A DNA stretch of 64,000 bases from Carideicomes alvinocaridis. Lineage in GTDB: Bacteria; Pseudomonadota; Alphaproteobacteria; Rhodobacterales; Rhodobacteraceae. The notes beneath the pieces were generated by a model that saw only the letters and a program-made list of their open reading frames with translations, had not been told where the DNA came from and did no database searches. The stretch is taken from contig SRJI02000002.1 in the NCBI GenBank assembly GCA_005473895.2, positions 170,857 through 234,856 on the forward strand, written 5' to 3'. Below are positions 63,540 through 64,000 of this stretch, piece after piece. The number at the start of each line of letters is the position of its first letter. Position 1 is the first letter of the stretch. The position numbers and the translations under genes are program-made.

Positions 63540-64000
63540 GCCGGGCTTTCCCGGCGGCGTGACGCGCAACGCCTTCCTCGGCGGGCGGCTGAGCATCGCG
63601 CAGCCCGTGGCGGGCTACCGGGCCGGGGTGGACCCGGTGCTGCTGGCCGCCGCCTGCCCGGCGCGGAGGGGGGACAGCGTGCTGGAGCTGGGCTGCGGCG
63701 CGGGTGTGGCGGTGCTGTGCCTGGGAAGCCGCGTGCCGGGGCTGGACCTGTCGGGGCTGGAACTGCAGCCGGCCTACGCGGCGCTGGCGCGGGAGAACGC
63801 GGCGCGGAACGGCATCGCCCTGGCGGTGGAGGAGGGCGACCTGGCGCGGATGCCCGCCCCGCTGAAGGCGCGGAGCTTTGACCAGGTGATCGCCAATCCC
63901 CCCTATTTCGACCGCGCCGCGGGGACCCGCGCCGCCGATCCGGGCCGCGACACCGCCCTGGGCGAGGCGACCCCGCTGGCGGAGTGGCTGCGGGCCGCGT
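63523..64000 (+). CDS. tRNA1(Val)(adenine37-N6)-methyltransferase-like protein (3'-truncated by window edge)
   Basis: Open frame from ATG 63523, overlapping the DUF2007 stop by 17 bp, running to the window end (159 codons seen). It has SAM motif I LELGCGAGVA and the catalytic NPPY motif at VIANPPYFD, as in TrmN6/YfiC enzymes that methylate A37 of tRNA1(Val). The family is about 240 residues, so roughly the last third is missing. Because the frame is open at the window edge, the C-terminal motif cannot be checked. Confidence 0.85.
   Translation, partial: MTSATEPGFPGGVTRNAFLGGRLSIAQPVAGYRAGVDPVLLAAACPARRGDSVLELGCGAGVAVLCLGSRVPGLDLSGLELQPAYAALARENAARNGIALAVEEGDLARMPAPLKARSFDQVIANPPYFDRAAGTRAADPGRDTALGEATPLAEWLRAA

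Overview
The window looks like chromosomal DNA of a marine-type Rhodobacterales alphaproteobacterium (Roseobacter group or close relative). The grounds are the very high GC content, the gene order maf - RNase E/G-like - yacG - tRNA-Phe at the left end and prenyl-diphosphate synthase - DUF2007 - NPPY methyltransferase at the right end, many ATGA or GTGA start/stop overlaps, and the large share of ABC and TRAP solute transporters. I see no insertion sequence, prophage, CRISPR array or rRNA. The genus cannot be decided from the sequence.

Layout. 0-2.3 kb: housekeeping genes (maf, RNase E/G-like, yacG) and tRNA-Phe and tRNA-Met. 2.5-8.4 kb: sensory genes and regulators (an Rcp1-like receiver with a membrane histidine kinase, a siderophore-interacting flavoprotein, a BLUF blue-light protein, a MocR-type regulator without its PLP lysine). 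8.4-19.2 kb: a catabolic island in which a GntR/FCD regulator, a group II PLP decarboxylase, an M81 (MlrC-like) metallopeptidase and a complete peptide-type ABC transporter form one minus-strand operon, divergent from a gamma-glutamyltransferase. 19.2-22.6 kb: heme oxygenase plus bacteriophytochrome (HWE kinase with a C-terminal receiver), a red-light sensing pair. 22.6-28.3 kb: a TRAP transporter with a beta-hydroxyacid dehydrogenase, a hydroxypyruvate isomerase-family enzyme and a hydratase-family enzyme. 28.3-39.1 kb: an envelope/exopolysaccharide region (BcsB-like periplasmic protein, a family 2 glycosyltransferase carrying an N-terminal MshEN-like domain, a polytopic membrane protein) embedded among phosphorelay parts: histidine kinase, stand-alone receiver, receiver with a dead GGDEF domain, Hpt protein, NarL-type regulator and an Hpt-like protein in which the phospho-histidine is Asp. 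39.3-44.8 kb: tRNA-Gly, an ABC exporter, an EamA permease, an acyl-CoA synthetase. 44.8-55.4 kb: an amidase with a second full peptide-type ABC transporter, a LysR regulator, a YtcJ-like amidohydrolase and a G3E (CobW-like) GTPase. 55.4-64 kb: enoyl-CoA hydratase, two aminotransferases, a hotdog thioesterase, a phosphatase plus MsbA-like exporter pair, prenyl-diphosphate synthase, DUF2007 and the start of a tRNA-adenine methyltransferase.

The most unusual material is the exopolysaccharide/phosphorelay region at 28.9-39.1 kb. It combines a glycosyltransferase with a possible built-in c-di-GMP-type input domain, a catalytically dead GGDEF receiver protein and a pseudo-Hpt. Other items worth attention are the MocR protein with Arg at the Schiff-base Lys position, a four-copy ~29-bp repeat at the 3' end of the enoyl-CoA hydratase gene, a pair of direct repeats exactly 22 bp apart in the GntR/ggt divergent promoter, and two different inverted repeats in the 26.5-26.7 kb divergent promoter. 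All functions are read from sequence motifs and gene order; none has been tested by database search here.
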